Source: Pedobacter ghigonis
Lineage (GTDB): Bacteria; Bacteroidota; Bacteroidia; Sphingobacteriales; Sphingobacteriaceae
Direction of reading: 5' to 3'
Assembly (NCBI RefSeq): GCF_903166585.1
Contig: NZ_CAESCM010000024.1
Coordinates: 1 to 55,001, forward strand
Length of the DNA stretch: 55,001 nucleotides
Shown: positions 32,588 to 41,630 of the stretch, piece after piece
Layout: each line of letters starts with the position of its first letter
Numbering within the stretch: the stretch's first letter is position 1
Translations under genes and position numbers: made by a program
Notes under the pieces: generated by a model
What the model saw: the letters and a program-made list of their open reading frames with translations, nothing else
Database searches by the model: none
What the model was told of the DNA's origin: nothing

Positions 32588-35260
32588 ATGTTTAACCTTA
32601 AAAGAAATACCTTTTTACTTTCGGCATTATTACTCTCGGCAGGTGTTTGTGCGCAAGACAAAACAACCGTTTTGCCCTATAAAAACCCAAAACTCAGCAT
32701 CGATTTAAGGGTGAAAGATCTCGTATCGAGAATGACACCGGAAGAAAAATTCTGGCAGTTATTTATGGTGCCGGGTGATGTTGATGGAATAGCAAAAGGC
32801 CACTATAAAAACGGAATTTTTGGCTTGCAGATTAGTGCGCAATCGGGCGGGGCAGGCGAGGCTCAGCAATTGCTAAGCTACAATACCACCGAGAACGCTT
32901 TTACCCTTGCTAAAAAGGTTAACCAGTTACAACGTTACTTGGTTAACAATACCCGGCTCGGTATCCCAATGTTAGTATTTGATGAAGCTTTGCATGGTTT
33001 GGTTCGAAAAAACGCCACCGCCTTTCCACAATCGATCGGCTTAGCCGCTACGTTTGATACATTAACCATGGCCAATATTGGCAAAAGAATTGCGCACGAG
33101 GCCAAGGTTAGGGGTATAAGGGATGTATTGGCACCAGTAATAAACATGGCCGATGATGTGCGCTGGGGTCGTGTAGAGGAAACTTATGGTGAAGATCCAT
33201 ACCTAACCAAAGTTATGGGCGTGGCGTTTATGAATGCCATCGAAAGGGAAAATGTTGTGGTTACGCCCAAGCACCTTATCGCTAATGTTGGCGATGGTGG
33301 CAGAGACAGTTACCCCATTCAAAAAACTGAAAGGTTTCTGAGAGAAATACACTTCCCGGCCTTTGAGGAAGGGGTTAAAAAAGCAGGTATCCGTTCGGTA
33401 ATGACTTCTTATAACAGCGTTGACGGAACACCTGCAACTTCGAATTACTGGCTTTTGACCAAGACCTTGAAACACGATTGGGGTTTTAAAGGCTTTGTTA
33501 TCTCTGACGCTGGTGCGGTAGGAGGAGCCAATGTATTGCATAACACTTCAAAAAACTATGCGCAATCTACAGTGCAAGCTTTAAACGGAGGATTGGATGT
33601 TATTTTTCAGGTAGAGTATGAGCACTACAAACTCTTTAAACCACCATTTTTAGATGGAAGTATTGCACAGGCACGTATTGACGATGCCGTTTCGAGGGTT
33701 TTAAGGGGCAAGTTCGAACTGGGTTTGTTCGAGGATCCTTATGTTTCAGAAAAGGAGGCAGAAGCATCGCTAACAGATCTGTCAGCTAAAGAACTGGCTA
33801 AAAAATCAGCTTTAGAATCATTCGTATTGCTCAAAAATAATCCAAATGTATTGCCACTAAAGCAACCAAAAAACATCCTGGTATTGGGGCAGGATGCTGT
33901 AGAAGCCCGTTTAGGCGGCTACAGTGGAACCGGTCAGGGCAAAATCAGCATTTTAGATGGAATAAAATTCAGGGCAGGAAATTTAACCAAGGTAAATTAC
34001 GCCCAGGGGAGCTTCAGGGAAAATAGAAAATATACCATAATCGATTCTACATTCCTCAGTTCGAAAAACGGAAAAGGATTAACTGGAGAATATTTTAACA
34101 CAACCGACCTTTCCGGCAACCCTATGTTAACGAGAACCGATAAGCAAATCGATTTCATGTGGACACTCTATTCGCCTAACGAGAAACTGGCAACAGATAA
34201 TTACTCGGTACGGTGGCAGGGAGAAATTAAGGCATTAAAAACAGGCACTTTCCAAATCGGTTTAGCAGGTAACGATGGTTATCGCTTGTATCTGGATGGA
34301 AAGCTGATTATAGACCAGTGGAACAAAGCTTCTTACCATACCCTTACCGAAGCTTTTAATTTTGAAGCAGGTAAAGCTTATCCCATTAAAGTAGAGTTTA
34401 AAGAGCCAAAAGGTAACGCCTACATTAAGTTAATCTGGAATTATGGTGTAGAGGATCAGGAAAAAAAGGTATTGGAAGAAGCCAAAACAATGGCTAAAAA
34501 TGCCGATGTTATTGTAGTGGCTGCGGGTATAAAAGAAGGAGAGTTTTTGGATCGGGCTATGCTTGGCTTACCGGGCAACCAGGAACAATTAATTCAGGAA
34601 ATGGCTAAAACAGGCAAACCAGTATTGGTTTTATTGGTTGGTGGCAGTGCCATAACTATGGGCAACTGGATTAACGATGCTTCGGCTATTTTAAATGTAT
34701 GGTACCCGGGCGAAGAAGGCGGAACTGCTGTAGCCGAGACTTTATTCGGAGATTACAACCCTGCTGGCAGGCTTCCGATTACGTATCCCGTTCATGAAGC
34801 ACAATTGCCGCTTGTTTACAACCATAAGCCCACAGGCAGGGGCGACGATTACAATAATTTAAGTGGCGAACCGCTGTTTCCATTTGGCTATGGCTTAAGC
34901 TATACCACATTCGAATACAGTAATATTGCTTTGGCTAAGAAAGAAATTAAGGCAAATGAAAGTACTACGGTAAGCTTCACGCTTAAAAACACTGGCGATA
35001 GAGATGGCGAAGAAGTAGCACAATTGTATTTGCGTGATATGTTGGCGAGTGTAGTGCGACCTGTATTAGAGCTCAAAGGCTTTGAACGTGTTAAGCTTAA
35101 GGCAGGCGAAAGCAAAACCATCGGCTTTAAAATTACACCAGAAACGTTGCAGATGCTAAATGCCAATTTGAAAACGGTTATAGAACCTGGAGATTTCAGG
35201 GTTATGATCGGATCATCGAGCCGCGAGCTTCAGTTAAAAGAGACACTAACGGTGAAGTAA
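32588..35260 (+). CDS. Glycoside hydrolase family 3 enzyme with PA14 insert
   Basis: A beta-glycosidase of 890 aa with a signal peptide (ending GVCAQ). The start is the ATG at 32588; a GTG overlaps the fucosidase stop at 32585. The GH3 N-terminal barrel carries KHLIANVGDGGRDS (about 228-241) and nucleophile D307 in FVISDAGA. The GH3 C-terminal sandwich is interrupted by a PA14 domain (about 491-622, GLTGEYFNTTDL, AGNDGYRLYLDGKLIIDQW). GIKEGEFLDRAMLGLPG (about 647-663) probably holds the acid/base Glu, and a fibronectin III-like domain ends the protein (about 775-890). PA14 in GH3 is known to shape substrate preference toward short oligosaccharides. With the fucosidase it should degrade a fucosylated glycan. 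Confidence 0.93.
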   Translation: MFNLKRNTFLLSALLLSAGVCAQDKTTVLPYKNPKLSIDLRVKDLVSRMTPEEKFWQLFMVPGDVDGIAKGHYKNGIFGLQISAQSGGAGEAQQLLSYNTTENAFTLAKKVNQLQRYLVNNTRLGIPMLVFDEALHGLVRKNATAFPQSIGLAATFDTLTMANIGKRIAHEAKVRGIRDVLAPVINMADDVRWGRVEETYGEDPYLTKVMGVAFMNAIERENVVVTPKHLIANVGDGGRDSYPIQKTERFLREIHFPAFEEGVKKAGIRSVMTSYNSVDGTPATSNYWLLTKTLKHDWGFKGFVISDAGAVGGANVLHNTSKNYAQSTVQALNGGLDVIFQVEYEHYKLFKPPFLDGSIAQARIDDAVSRVLRGKFELGLFEDPYVSEKEAEASLTDLSAKELAKKSALESFVLLKNNPNVLPLKQPKNILVLGQDAVEARLGGYSGTGQGKISILDGIKFRAGNLTKVNYAQGSFRENRKYTIIDSTFLSSKNGKGLTGEYFNTTDLSGNPMLTRTDKQIDFMWTLYSPNEKLATDNYSVRWQGEIKALKTGTFQIGLAGNDGYRLYLDGKLIIDQWNKASYHTLTEAFNFEAGKAYPIKVEFKEPKGNAYIKLIWNYGVEDQEKKVLEEAKTMAKNADVIVVAAGIKEGEFLDRAMLGLPGNQEQLIQEMAKTGKPVLVLLVGGSAITMGNWINDASAILNVWYPGEEGGTAVAETLFGDYNPAGRLPITYPVHEAQLPLVYNHKPTGRGDDYNNLSGEPLFPFGYGLSYTTFEYSNIALAKKEIKANESTTVSFTLKNTGDRDGEEVAQLYLRDMLASVVRPVLELKGFERVKLKAGESKTIGFKITPETLQMLNANLKTVIEPGDFRVMIGSSSRELQLKETLTVK

Positions 35261-35308
35261 TAAAGATAATTCTCAGCCCTGGTATGGTGGGTTATAATCA
35301 TACGTGTT

Positions 35309-35341
35309 GCCGCAAGACCTGGTTAGTTTTGCGGCTTTTTT
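35309..35341 (+). terminator. Intrinsic terminator after GH3
   Basis: Stem GCCGCAA (35309-35315) / TTGCGGC (35329-35335) with a 13-nt loop, then a T-tract. It separates the PUL from the convergent Ldh-family gene. Confidence 0.75.
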
Positions 35342-35380
35342 ATTTTTAAGCTGTAAAGCTTTGTTGGTTGTGGCCTTCTG

Positions 35381-35411
35381 TCCGTAGAGTTAAGCGTAGC
35401 GTCTCTACGGA
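35381..35411. repeat. TCCGTAGAG hairpin repeat
   Basis: A perfect 9-bp stem TCCGTAGAG (35381-35389) / CTCTACGGA (35403-35411) around TTAAGCGTAGCGT, in the spacer between two convergent genes. It has the look of a dispersed repeat but no second copy is visible in the window. Confidence 0.5.
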
Positions 35412-35456
35412 TTTGGTTTATAAGATTGAATTTGTAACTCAATAACAAAGAATGAA

Positions 35457-36542
35457 TTATTTCAGTCCTTCAATTCCTAATTTTTCAGCCAGCTCATTCA
35501 GATCATTAACCACCACATCAATCAATGGGATGCCGCTAATTTTCCTTTCCTGCTCAAATTCGTGTTCAGGCTCACCAGGGATAATTACTTTTTTATCAGG
35601 ATCGATGGTTTTTGCACTTTTGAAGCGTTCTACCCAGTTATCAAGATGGTTTTTAAAGTCTTCGGCTGGCCTGAAACCATCTACGCGCATCGCGCCTAAA
35701 AAGTGACCCAATCCTTCACCAACCGGGTTGGCCGAGGGTTCTAAAAAGGCAACAAAGGGAGGCACCCAGGGACCGTAATTTGCGCCTGAAAGCACTGCTG
35801 ATAAAATATCAACTGTTGCGCTCAAACCATATCCTTTGTGGCTGCCATGATCTTTATCACTACCCAAAGGTAAAAGCGATCCACCGTTTTTTAGTTCGTT
35901 AGGGTTGGTTGAGTTTTCGCCGGCTTTGTCCTGCACCCAGCCATCCGGAATACTTTTGTTAGCCCTTTGTGCAATTTCAAGTTTACCATTAGCAGCAGCA
36001 GCGGTGGCCATATCAACAATAACTGGCGGGTATTTGCCTGCCGGGAAAGCATAACACATGGGGTTGGTACCCAATAAACGTTCGTTGGCATAGGTGGGGG
36101 CAACCAGCGGGCTGGCGTTAGTCATGCTAATGCCAATCATATCTTTTTCTACTGCCATTAATGCATGGTAGCCTGCAATGCCATAGTGGTTCGAATTTTT
36201 AACTGATACCCAGCCACTGCCATATTTTTCGGCCTTTTCTATCGCTACCTGCATGGCAAAAGGTGCAACTACCAAACCTAAACCGGCATCACCATCTATG
36301 GTTGCCGTTGTTGGGGTTTCGTGCACAATTTTAATATCAGGAGTAGCATTAATCCGTTTCTTTTCCCAAAGCCTAACATAACCGCTTAAGCGCGCAACAC
36401 CATGCGAATCGATGCCACGCAAATCTGAACGGATCAAAACATCGGTAGCTAATTCGGCATGTGCGTCTGAACAACCCATTTTTTTAAAAACGCTGTGGGT
36501 AAATGCTCTTAGTTTGGTTTCAGAAAAGGTGATGAAGTTCAT
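35457..36542 (-). CDS. Ldh-family (malate/L-lactate/ureidoglycolate) NAD(P)H-dependent oxidoreductase
   Basis: A 361-aa protein of the LDH2/malate dehydrogenase-type fold, distinct from classical lactate dehydrogenases. RSDLRGIDSHGVARL (38-52) is the conserved N-terminal signature with the catalytic-type His in DSHG. SNHYGIAGYHA (about 116-126) and GTNPMCYAFPAG (about 157-168) form the cofactor and substrate blocks, and the C-terminal half has DKDHGSHKGYGLS (about 228-240). Substrates in the family are 2-hydroxy acids such as malate, lactate, ureidoglycolate or 2,3-diketogulonate. No pathway partner is adjacent, although a sugar-acid role beside the polysaccharide locus is possible. It lies 74 nt after bshC on the same strand. 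Confidence 0.88.
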   Translation of the reverse strand: MNFITFSETKLRAFTHSVFKKMGCSDAHAELATDVLIRSDLRGIDSHGVARLSGYVRLWEKKRINATPDIKIVHETPTTATIDGDAGLGLVVAPFAMQVAIEKAEKYGSGWVSVKNSNHYGIAGYHALMAVEKDMIGISMTNASPLVAPTYANERLLGTNPMCYAFPAGKYPPVIVDMATAAAANGKLEIAQRANKSIPDGWVQDKAGENSTNPNELKNGGSLLPLGSDKDHGSHKGYGLSATVDILSAVLSGANYGPWVPPFVAFLEPSANPVGEGLGHFLGAMRVDGFRPAEDFKNHLDNWVERFKSAKTIDPDKKVIIPGEPEHEFEQERKISGIPLIDVVVNDLNELAEKLGIEGLK

Positions 36543-36616
36543 TGTTTAAATTATCTGGTATCAGGTAGCAAGAATCAAGAAAATTTGCTTTAAGCTTTAG
36601 TCTTTTAGCTTTCAGC

Positions 36617-38203
36617 TTAAGGTAACAACACAGTAAAATCGCCGCCCAGCGGTTCAAAGTTTTCAATACAAGAGGATAGAAAATCTTCTCCGTAGTTAAC
36701 GTACATAGGGGCAATATTCAGAATGCGTTCTTGTAATGTACCATTCGGGAAAAGCCTTTTTTTAACGTTATCAATCTGCAGCAAGGCCATTTCGTGTTTG
36801 CGTTTTTCGGCCCTGAATAGTTTTTTTTCCAGGTTGGCCAGCAAATGGTTAGTGCGTTGTTTTGCTGTATCAGTCGAAACTGATAAAGTTTTATCTATTT
36901 TGTATGCGTTTAGCTTAATCTGATCAAAAATGCTGTTAATAGCCCTGGTTTCGTCGGCTAAACTTAACTCGGCAGTTGTATTCCGCTTTACCCAAATGTT
37001 TTTCAGCTCTTCAACGGGAAGGAAAATATCTTCTAAAGAAAAACCCAGTTTATATAAATTTTCTGCACTGCGTTTATCAATCAGCAAGGCCGAATTGCGC
37101 AGCAATAGAACCGGAAAATCAACTTTATAATAATCGAAATTAGCTTTCAACTGCATCCAGTATGCTACCTCCGCACCACCACCAATGTAGGCAATGTTGG
37201 GTAAAATTACCTCCTGGTACATCGGTCTCATCACTACATTCGGACTAAACCTTTCGGGGTGCGATTCGATCTCGGCCAATAATTCAGCTTCAGTAAAACT
37301 GATATCGGTATGGTTTACCTGATATTTGCCCTGTTCAAAAATCAAACGTTCACGCAGGTTATCGTTCAGATAAAAGAAATTAATATCGCGGCCGTTCACC
37401 TGGGTTTTATAACCTAAATTTTCGAGGTTTTCGGAGCTGTTATCAATATTCCGGGCACTGTTGTGATGTATTATGTCTTCGGCAATGATATTCGCAAATT
37501 GTTTCTTCAGGCGTGCATCATCGGCATTTACAATTACCAATCCGTATTTTTCGAAGAGGTTATTCACCAAAAAGCGGGTGGCATCGGCCAGGTTATCATG
37601 TTGCAAGTAGGCTTGTTCAACCAGTTTGGCAATCCGTTTTCCATTTCTCGAAATGCCCAGGTAACCTTTATAGGCAGTTACTGCTGCGGCCACAGTTTTA
37701 GTGCTTAACCTGCCTGTTGCACCATTGGTTTGTTGTATCCAGCTGATGTTTTTCTCATCAACACTCACATGGTTAATCTCATCAAAGTCGTGATCTTCTG
37801 TCGCCATCCAGTAAACCGGTACAAAGTTTTTGTCAGGATGTGCAATTTTCAGCTCGATGGCTAAATTTATAGTGGTTACAATTTTGTAAATGAAATAAAG
37901 CGGGCCGGTAAACAGGTTTAACTGGTGACCGGTAGTTACGGTAAAAGTATTATCGAGACCTAAAAGCTCTATATTTTTGGTAACCGATTTATTGGGCTGT
38001 AAATGTTGGTACTGATCTTGTAAAACCTGCACTAAAGTAGTCCGGTTACCCAAAAAAATTCTATTCTCAATTGCACTGGCTAAACCCGCCATATCGGGGC
38101 GGTAACTGTAAAAAGCTTTAAGCTGTTCTTCGTTGTTAATATAATCTAAAACCAGTTTTGAAAACGATCCGGTTTCATGATATGAGATATATTTTGCCTG
38201 CAT
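36617..38203 (-). CDS. bshC: Bacillithiol biosynthesis cysteine-adding enzyme BshC
   Basis: A 528-aa putative cysteine ligase for the last step of bacillithiol synthesis, adding Cys to glucosaminyl-malate. Recognised from the order of family blocks: TGHQLNLFTGPLYFIYKIVTTINLA (about 116-140, shown here by its start TGHQLNLFTGP), PVYWMATEDHDFDEINH (about 148-164), MRPMYQEVILPNIAYIGGGAEVAYW (about 312-336, from MRPMYQEVILPN), and a long C-terminal coiled region before a compact end. Length matches the family. The predicted -7 box (TACTTTCG on the minus strand at 38217-38210) ends only 6 nt before the ATG, suggesting a very short or absent leader. Presence of bshC implies the cell uses bacillithiol; bshA and bshB are not in the window. 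Confidence 0.93.
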   Translation of the reverse strand: MQAKYISYHETGSFSKLVLDYINNEEQLKAFYSYRPDMAGLASAIENRIFLGNRTTLVQVLQDQYQHLQPNKSVTKNIELLGLDNTFTVTTGHQLNLFTGPLYFIYKIVTTINLAIELKIAHPDKNFVPVYWMATEDHDFDEINHVSVDEKNISWIQQTNGATGRLSTKTVAAAVTAYKGYLGISRNGKRIAKLVEQAYLQHDNLADATRFLVNNLFEKYGLVIVNADDARLKKQFANIIAEDIIHHNSARNIDNSSENLENLGYKTQVNGRDINFFYLNDNLRERLIFEQGKYQVNHTDISFTEAELLAEIESHPERFSPNVVMRPMYQEVILPNIAYIGGGAEVAYWMQLKANFDYYKVDFPVLLLRNSALLIDKRSAENLYKLGFSLEDIFLPVEELKNIWVKRNTTAELSLADETRAINSIFDQIKLNAYKIDKTLSVSTDTAKQRTNHLLANLEKKLFRAEKRKHEMALLQIDNVKKRLFPNGTLQERILNIAPMYVNYGEDFLSSCIENFEPLGGDFTVLLP

Positions 38204-38272
38204 GATGTGCGAAAGTAATGCAATTTAAGGATAAACGTAAAGTGCGCTAACTATTTTACATTTGTTAAATAA

Positions 38273-40117
38273 TTACAGATTGCTTTCTATTGCCCCAACT
38301 TTTTCGCGGTATAAATCAATCGGCCCATCTAAAAGTACAGCAATCACTGTTAGTTCGTTATCTAATTTATCTTCGGGTATCGGGATGTAAACAATACCCG
38401 GTATTTTGCTCCAGTACAGTTTGTTATAAATTTCATGATTCAGCATGGTACCTTCACCAACTACCCTGATTCTGCTAATTGTGTTTTTTAAACCTTTTAT
38501 CGCAACAGGGCCGGTCGGTTTTCCTTCTACAAAAAGGTAGAGCGTCTGTTTATCGGCAGAAAGGGCAGTGTTGCCTTGATAATGACCTGCAGGTATTCCT
38601 TTCCCGGTTTTGTAAAGCGCCTCGGCATTTTTAATTACCCAGTTGCTGATCTTTTGGTCTGCATTATTAATTCCCGGATTAAAATCTAAACCATCAACAG
38701 GTAAACTGGTATTTTGAAATACATTTATACCTGCATTTAAATTAGCAGCCAGTTTGCTCAGGTTTAAATTGGTTAAGCCACGCTGTTTTGGAGCAGCATA
38801 TAAGTCTGCTAATGCAAGCGTTTCCTGTTTATCTTCAGCTAACTGGATTGGGCCATTTAACGATACTTTTACTACGGTTACATCACTGTCAAAATCTGCT
38901 TCCTTAAAATTAAGAAGATAATCTGTTTCATTTAATTTAATTGTATATGGCTGTGCTTTGTTCCCAACCACTTCAATCTTGTTTATTTTTGATTTTATAC
39001 CCGAAAGTAAAATCCCGTTTTTGGTTTTGTAATCGAGATATAGGTACAATACATCTTTATTTTTAGATAAGGTTGTTTTACCAACAATATGTCCAGCCGG
39101 GATGCCTGCCTGTGTGCCATAAATAGCCTCTGCATGTTTTTGGGTCCAGCGGCCCAGGCCTTTTAAAATTTTAACTTGTTCGGGAGCAATCGTTCCGTCG
39201 GCTTTTGGACCGATATCGAGCAATAAATTCCCACCCATACTGATACAATCAACCAGGGTACGGATAATCATATTCGGCGATTTGTAGTGGTTATCATAAG
39301 GCTGGTATCCCCACGAATCGTTCATGGTGTAACAAAGCTCCCATTCTGGCGAAGCGGGTCTTACTACTGGTACGCCTTGTTCGGGGGTATCGTAGTCACC
39401 ATGTCCGTTTAAGCGCGAATTAATAATGACATTTGGATTCACTTTACGTAAGTTTTCCAATATGTTTTTGGCCTGCCATTCTTCACCGCTATGTTCCCAA
39501 TCGCCATCGAACCACACCAAATCCGGGTTGTATTGGTTAGAAAGCTCATTTAACTGTCCCTGGAAATAGTTTTGAAATTTTTTAAAGCGCGAAGGGTCTT
39601 GTTTATAATCGAAACGTTTTCTATCGCGGGTAAAGCCATCATAATCCGTATAACTCCAATCTGGTAATGAAAAATATAAACCGGTTTTTAATCCTGATTT
39701 TTTCAGATCGGCAACAAATGGCGTAATTAGATCTTTTTTGGCTGCACTATGTTTTACCGTGGTGGTGGCATTCGGCATTTTACTGTCCCAGAGCGCCACA
39801 CCATCATGATGTTTCGTGGTAATTACGGCATATTTAGCTCCACTTTCTTTAATCAGGTTTACCCATTCTGTTGGCTGATATTTTGCAGCATTAAAACCGT
39901 TCAACTGTTTCATGTAGGCATCGTGGTTGATGTAGTTGTTAAAAAAAGACCACGATTCTGAAATTCCATTAACTGAATAGATACCCCAGTGAATAAAAAT
40001 ACCCAGTTTGGCATCGGCAAACCATTGCATTTTTTGGTTTGAAATTGTTTGTTGTGCAGAAAGATTGAAGCCTGTTGTTAACAGGAAGAAAGTAATAAAA
40101 AGCTTTAAATAGCGCAT
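38273..40117 (-). CDS. Alpha-L-fucosidase (GH29) with duplicated C-terminal domain
   Basis: A 614-aa secreted fucosidase (signal peptide ending NLSAQ). The GH29 barrel spans about 25-335, with LGIFIHWGIYSVNG (38-51), TTKHHDGVALWDSK (100-113) and the likely nucleophile D204 in LVWFDGDWEH. It is followed by two related segments. Residues about 318-426 contain AEAIYGTQAGIPAGH and LYLYLDYK, and residues about 497-602 contain AEALYKTGKGIPAGH and LYLFVEGK. This looks like an internal duplication of the C-terminal beta-sandwich together with the helix before it. It is not adjacent to the PUL enzymes and lies on the other strand, but a shared substrate is plausible. A perfect palindrome CACTGTACAGTG (40249-40260) lies 131 nt upstream. 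Confidence 0.92.
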   Translation of the reverse strand: MRYLKLFITFFLLTTGFNLSAQQTISNQKMQWFADAKLGIFIHWGIYSVNGISESWSFFNNYINHDAYMKQLNGFNAAKYQPTEWVNLIKESGAKYAVITTKHHDGVALWDSKMPNATTTVKHSAAKKDLITPFVADLKKSGLKTGLYFSLPDWSYTDYDGFTRDRKRFDYKQDPSRFKKFQNYFQGQLNELSNQYNPDLVWFDGDWEHSGEEWQAKNILENLRKVNPNVIINSRLNGHGDYDTPEQGVPVVRPASPEWELCYTMNDSWGYQPYDNHYKSPNMIIRTLVDCISMGGNLLLDIGPKADGTIAPEQVKILKGLGRWTQKHAEAIYGTQAGIPAGHIVGKTTLSKNKDVLYLYLDYKTKNGILLSGIKSKINKIEVVGNKAQPYTIKLNETDYLLNFKEADFDSDVTVVKVSLNGPIQLAEDKQETLALADLYAAPKQRGLTNLNLSKLAANLNAGINVFQNTSLPVDGLDFNPGINNADQKISNWVIKNAEALYKTGKGIPAGHYQGNTALSADKQTLYLFVEGKPTGPVAIKGLKNTISRIRVVGEGTMLNHEIYNKLYWSKIPGIVYIPIPEDKLDNELTVIAVLLDGPIDLYREKVGAIESNL

Positions 40118-40248
40118 AATATTTGGTTGTACTGATAAACGTTAAATATAATATTTTGCAGGCTGAATTGAATGTAAAAACATGGTTAATTTCATTCAAA
40201 AGGAAGATATTCAACTCCAATTAATAGGATTGATCTAAAATAAAGAGA

Positions 40249-40260
40249 CACTGTACAGTG
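40249..40260. promoter_or_regulatory. 12-bp palindrome upstream of the GH29 gene
   Basis: CACTGTACAGTG is a perfect palindrome in the 173-nt spacer between the aspartyl protease-like gene and the fucosidase start. It may be an operator. No consensus promoter box was found near it, so the assignment is weak. Confidence 0.3.
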
Positions 40261-40290
40261 GAAGGTAAAATTTCTAAAAGATTACCCATT

Positions 40291-41481
40291 TCATTCGAGC
40301 AAAACGGAGCGTTTTAAATTATAATCGATTCTTTTGTCAGCCCTTAATATGGTCACTTTTGCCTCATCTTTTCCTTTTAGAATATTGTTAAATGTGAAAT
40401 TACACGCATCTGTTTCGGTAAAAGCAGCAATGATATGATTATCAATTTGTACTATTTCATCATTAACCTGTATGCCTGAAACAGCTGCGTCGGTATTTTC
40501 GAAAATTGCATTTACAAAAGCTTTATTTCCCGAATAGCTAATCGCAATGCCAAAGCGGTTTAATTTGGAAAGGTTGTAATGGTTTTCGCCGGTTAGGTAT
40601 ATTTTATGGGTTTGCCAATTGATGATGACTTTGTAGTGCTGCAAAAAATCGTTGCCAATGTTGCTCGATTTGCCATCTGCGAATAAAATAACCTGATCTT
40701 TTAAGCTCAAAGTGCCGATATTTATTTCCGGAACCTTTGCATAGGTAGTAGTCGACTGTTTAGCGGCTCCATAAATACCCACTCCGCTAATTCCTGTAGC
40801 ATTTACCTGCTTAAAACTATTAATCACGTCCGAGTATTTAAACCGAGATAAATCTAAATTTCCGTTCGAGCCGGTATCGAATGTTATGTAGCTCGTTTTG
40901 TTGCCGATTTGAACGGGGATTAGGGGTGTCTTTTGAATTTTTATAGGTAAAAAATCTATAATCTTTGTGCTGGCATCCGTATTGAAGTTAGCCATATTAT
41001 CGCTTATTGAAATCAATTTATTGGCATAATCGAGCTGCCATATCGCATTGGCCATTTGGTTTGCCCCAATAATGCCATCAACATTTAAACATTTCATTTG
41101 AAAAACGCTGCGCATATCGATAACCAAAGCTCCTGTATTTTCGAAAACCAGTTTGCCAATTTTAATTTCAGGAATAACTACAACAGTTTCTTTTTTCTTA
41201 TACCCCTGCGAATCGGAACTTTTGGAACTTGTTGCAGGACTGAGGTTTAATGTTTGTGCTAAAGTCGGAGATATGGCTGTTGGGGCTCCGGTATCTAACA
41301 AAAAATGATAGCTTTTACCAGCAATACTCACTTCAATGATAGGTACGCCAGTTTCGAAGTTGAAAGCGATTTTTTCGTTAAATTCAGATTGTTTTAATCT
41401 CCCCACATTTAACACTTTTTTTACCGGACTACATGAAATGAGTATTGGAATGAGTATGCTGAGGAAAAAGGTTTTCTTCAT
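40291..41481 (-). CDS. Retropepsin-like aspartyl protease lipoprotein with PDZ domain
   Basis: A 396-aa probable lipoprotein (lipobox LISC, C17). Two aspartyl protease-like repeats are visible, each with a DTG motif: FLLDTGAPTAIS (D63) and ITFDTGSNGNLDLS (about D203). Two motifs in one chain suggest a single-chain pepsin-like active site, though such bacterial proteins are often uncharacterised. A PDZ domain forms the C-terminus (about 310-396, FENTDAAVSGIQVNDEIVQID). It is probably periplasmic and membrane-attached, with a role in protein quality control or processing that I can only infer. It stands alone between the DEAD helicase and the fucosidase. Confidence 0.85.
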   Translation of the reverse strand: MKKTFFLSILIPILISCSPVKKVLNVGRLKQSEFNEKIAFNFETGVPIIEVSIAGKSYHFLLDTGAPTAISPTLAQTLNLSPATSSKSSDSQGYKKKETVVVIPEIKIGKLVFENTGALVIDMRSVFQMKCLNVDGIIGANQMANAIWQLDYANKLISISDNMANFNTDASTKIIDFLPIKIQKTPLIPVQIGNKTSYITFDTGSNGNLDLSRFKYSDVINSFKQVNATGISGVGIYGAAKQSTTTYAKVPEINIGTLSLKDQVILFADGKSSNIGNDFLQHYKVIINWQTHKIYLTGENHYNLSKLNRFGIAISYSGNKAFVNAIFENTDAAVSGIQVNDEIVQIDNHIIAAFTETDACNFTFNNILKGKDEAKVTILRADKRIDYNLKRSVLLE

Positions 41482-41579
41482 AAACGTAGTTTAGGAAAGC
41501 AATATAAATCAATTTTGTTTAGGTAGAAAATCAGGTTGCTTGGGAAGGGGTAAGTTAAACAGGTTTTTCGAGCAAAAAA

Positions 41580-41607
41580 AAGCCGCCCCGAAAAATCGGG
41601 ACGGCTT
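41580..41607 (-). terminator. Intrinsic terminator after the DEAD-box gene
   Basis: Arms 41580-41591 and 41596-41607 (AAGCCG..CCCGA / TCGGG..CGGCTT) pair over 12 positions with one G-U on the minus-strand RNA and a 4-nt loop. The adjacent A-run at 41573-41580 gives a T-tract on the minus strand. Confidence 0.85.
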
Positions 41608-41630
41608 GTAAAAATATTTGGTTTAGTGAT

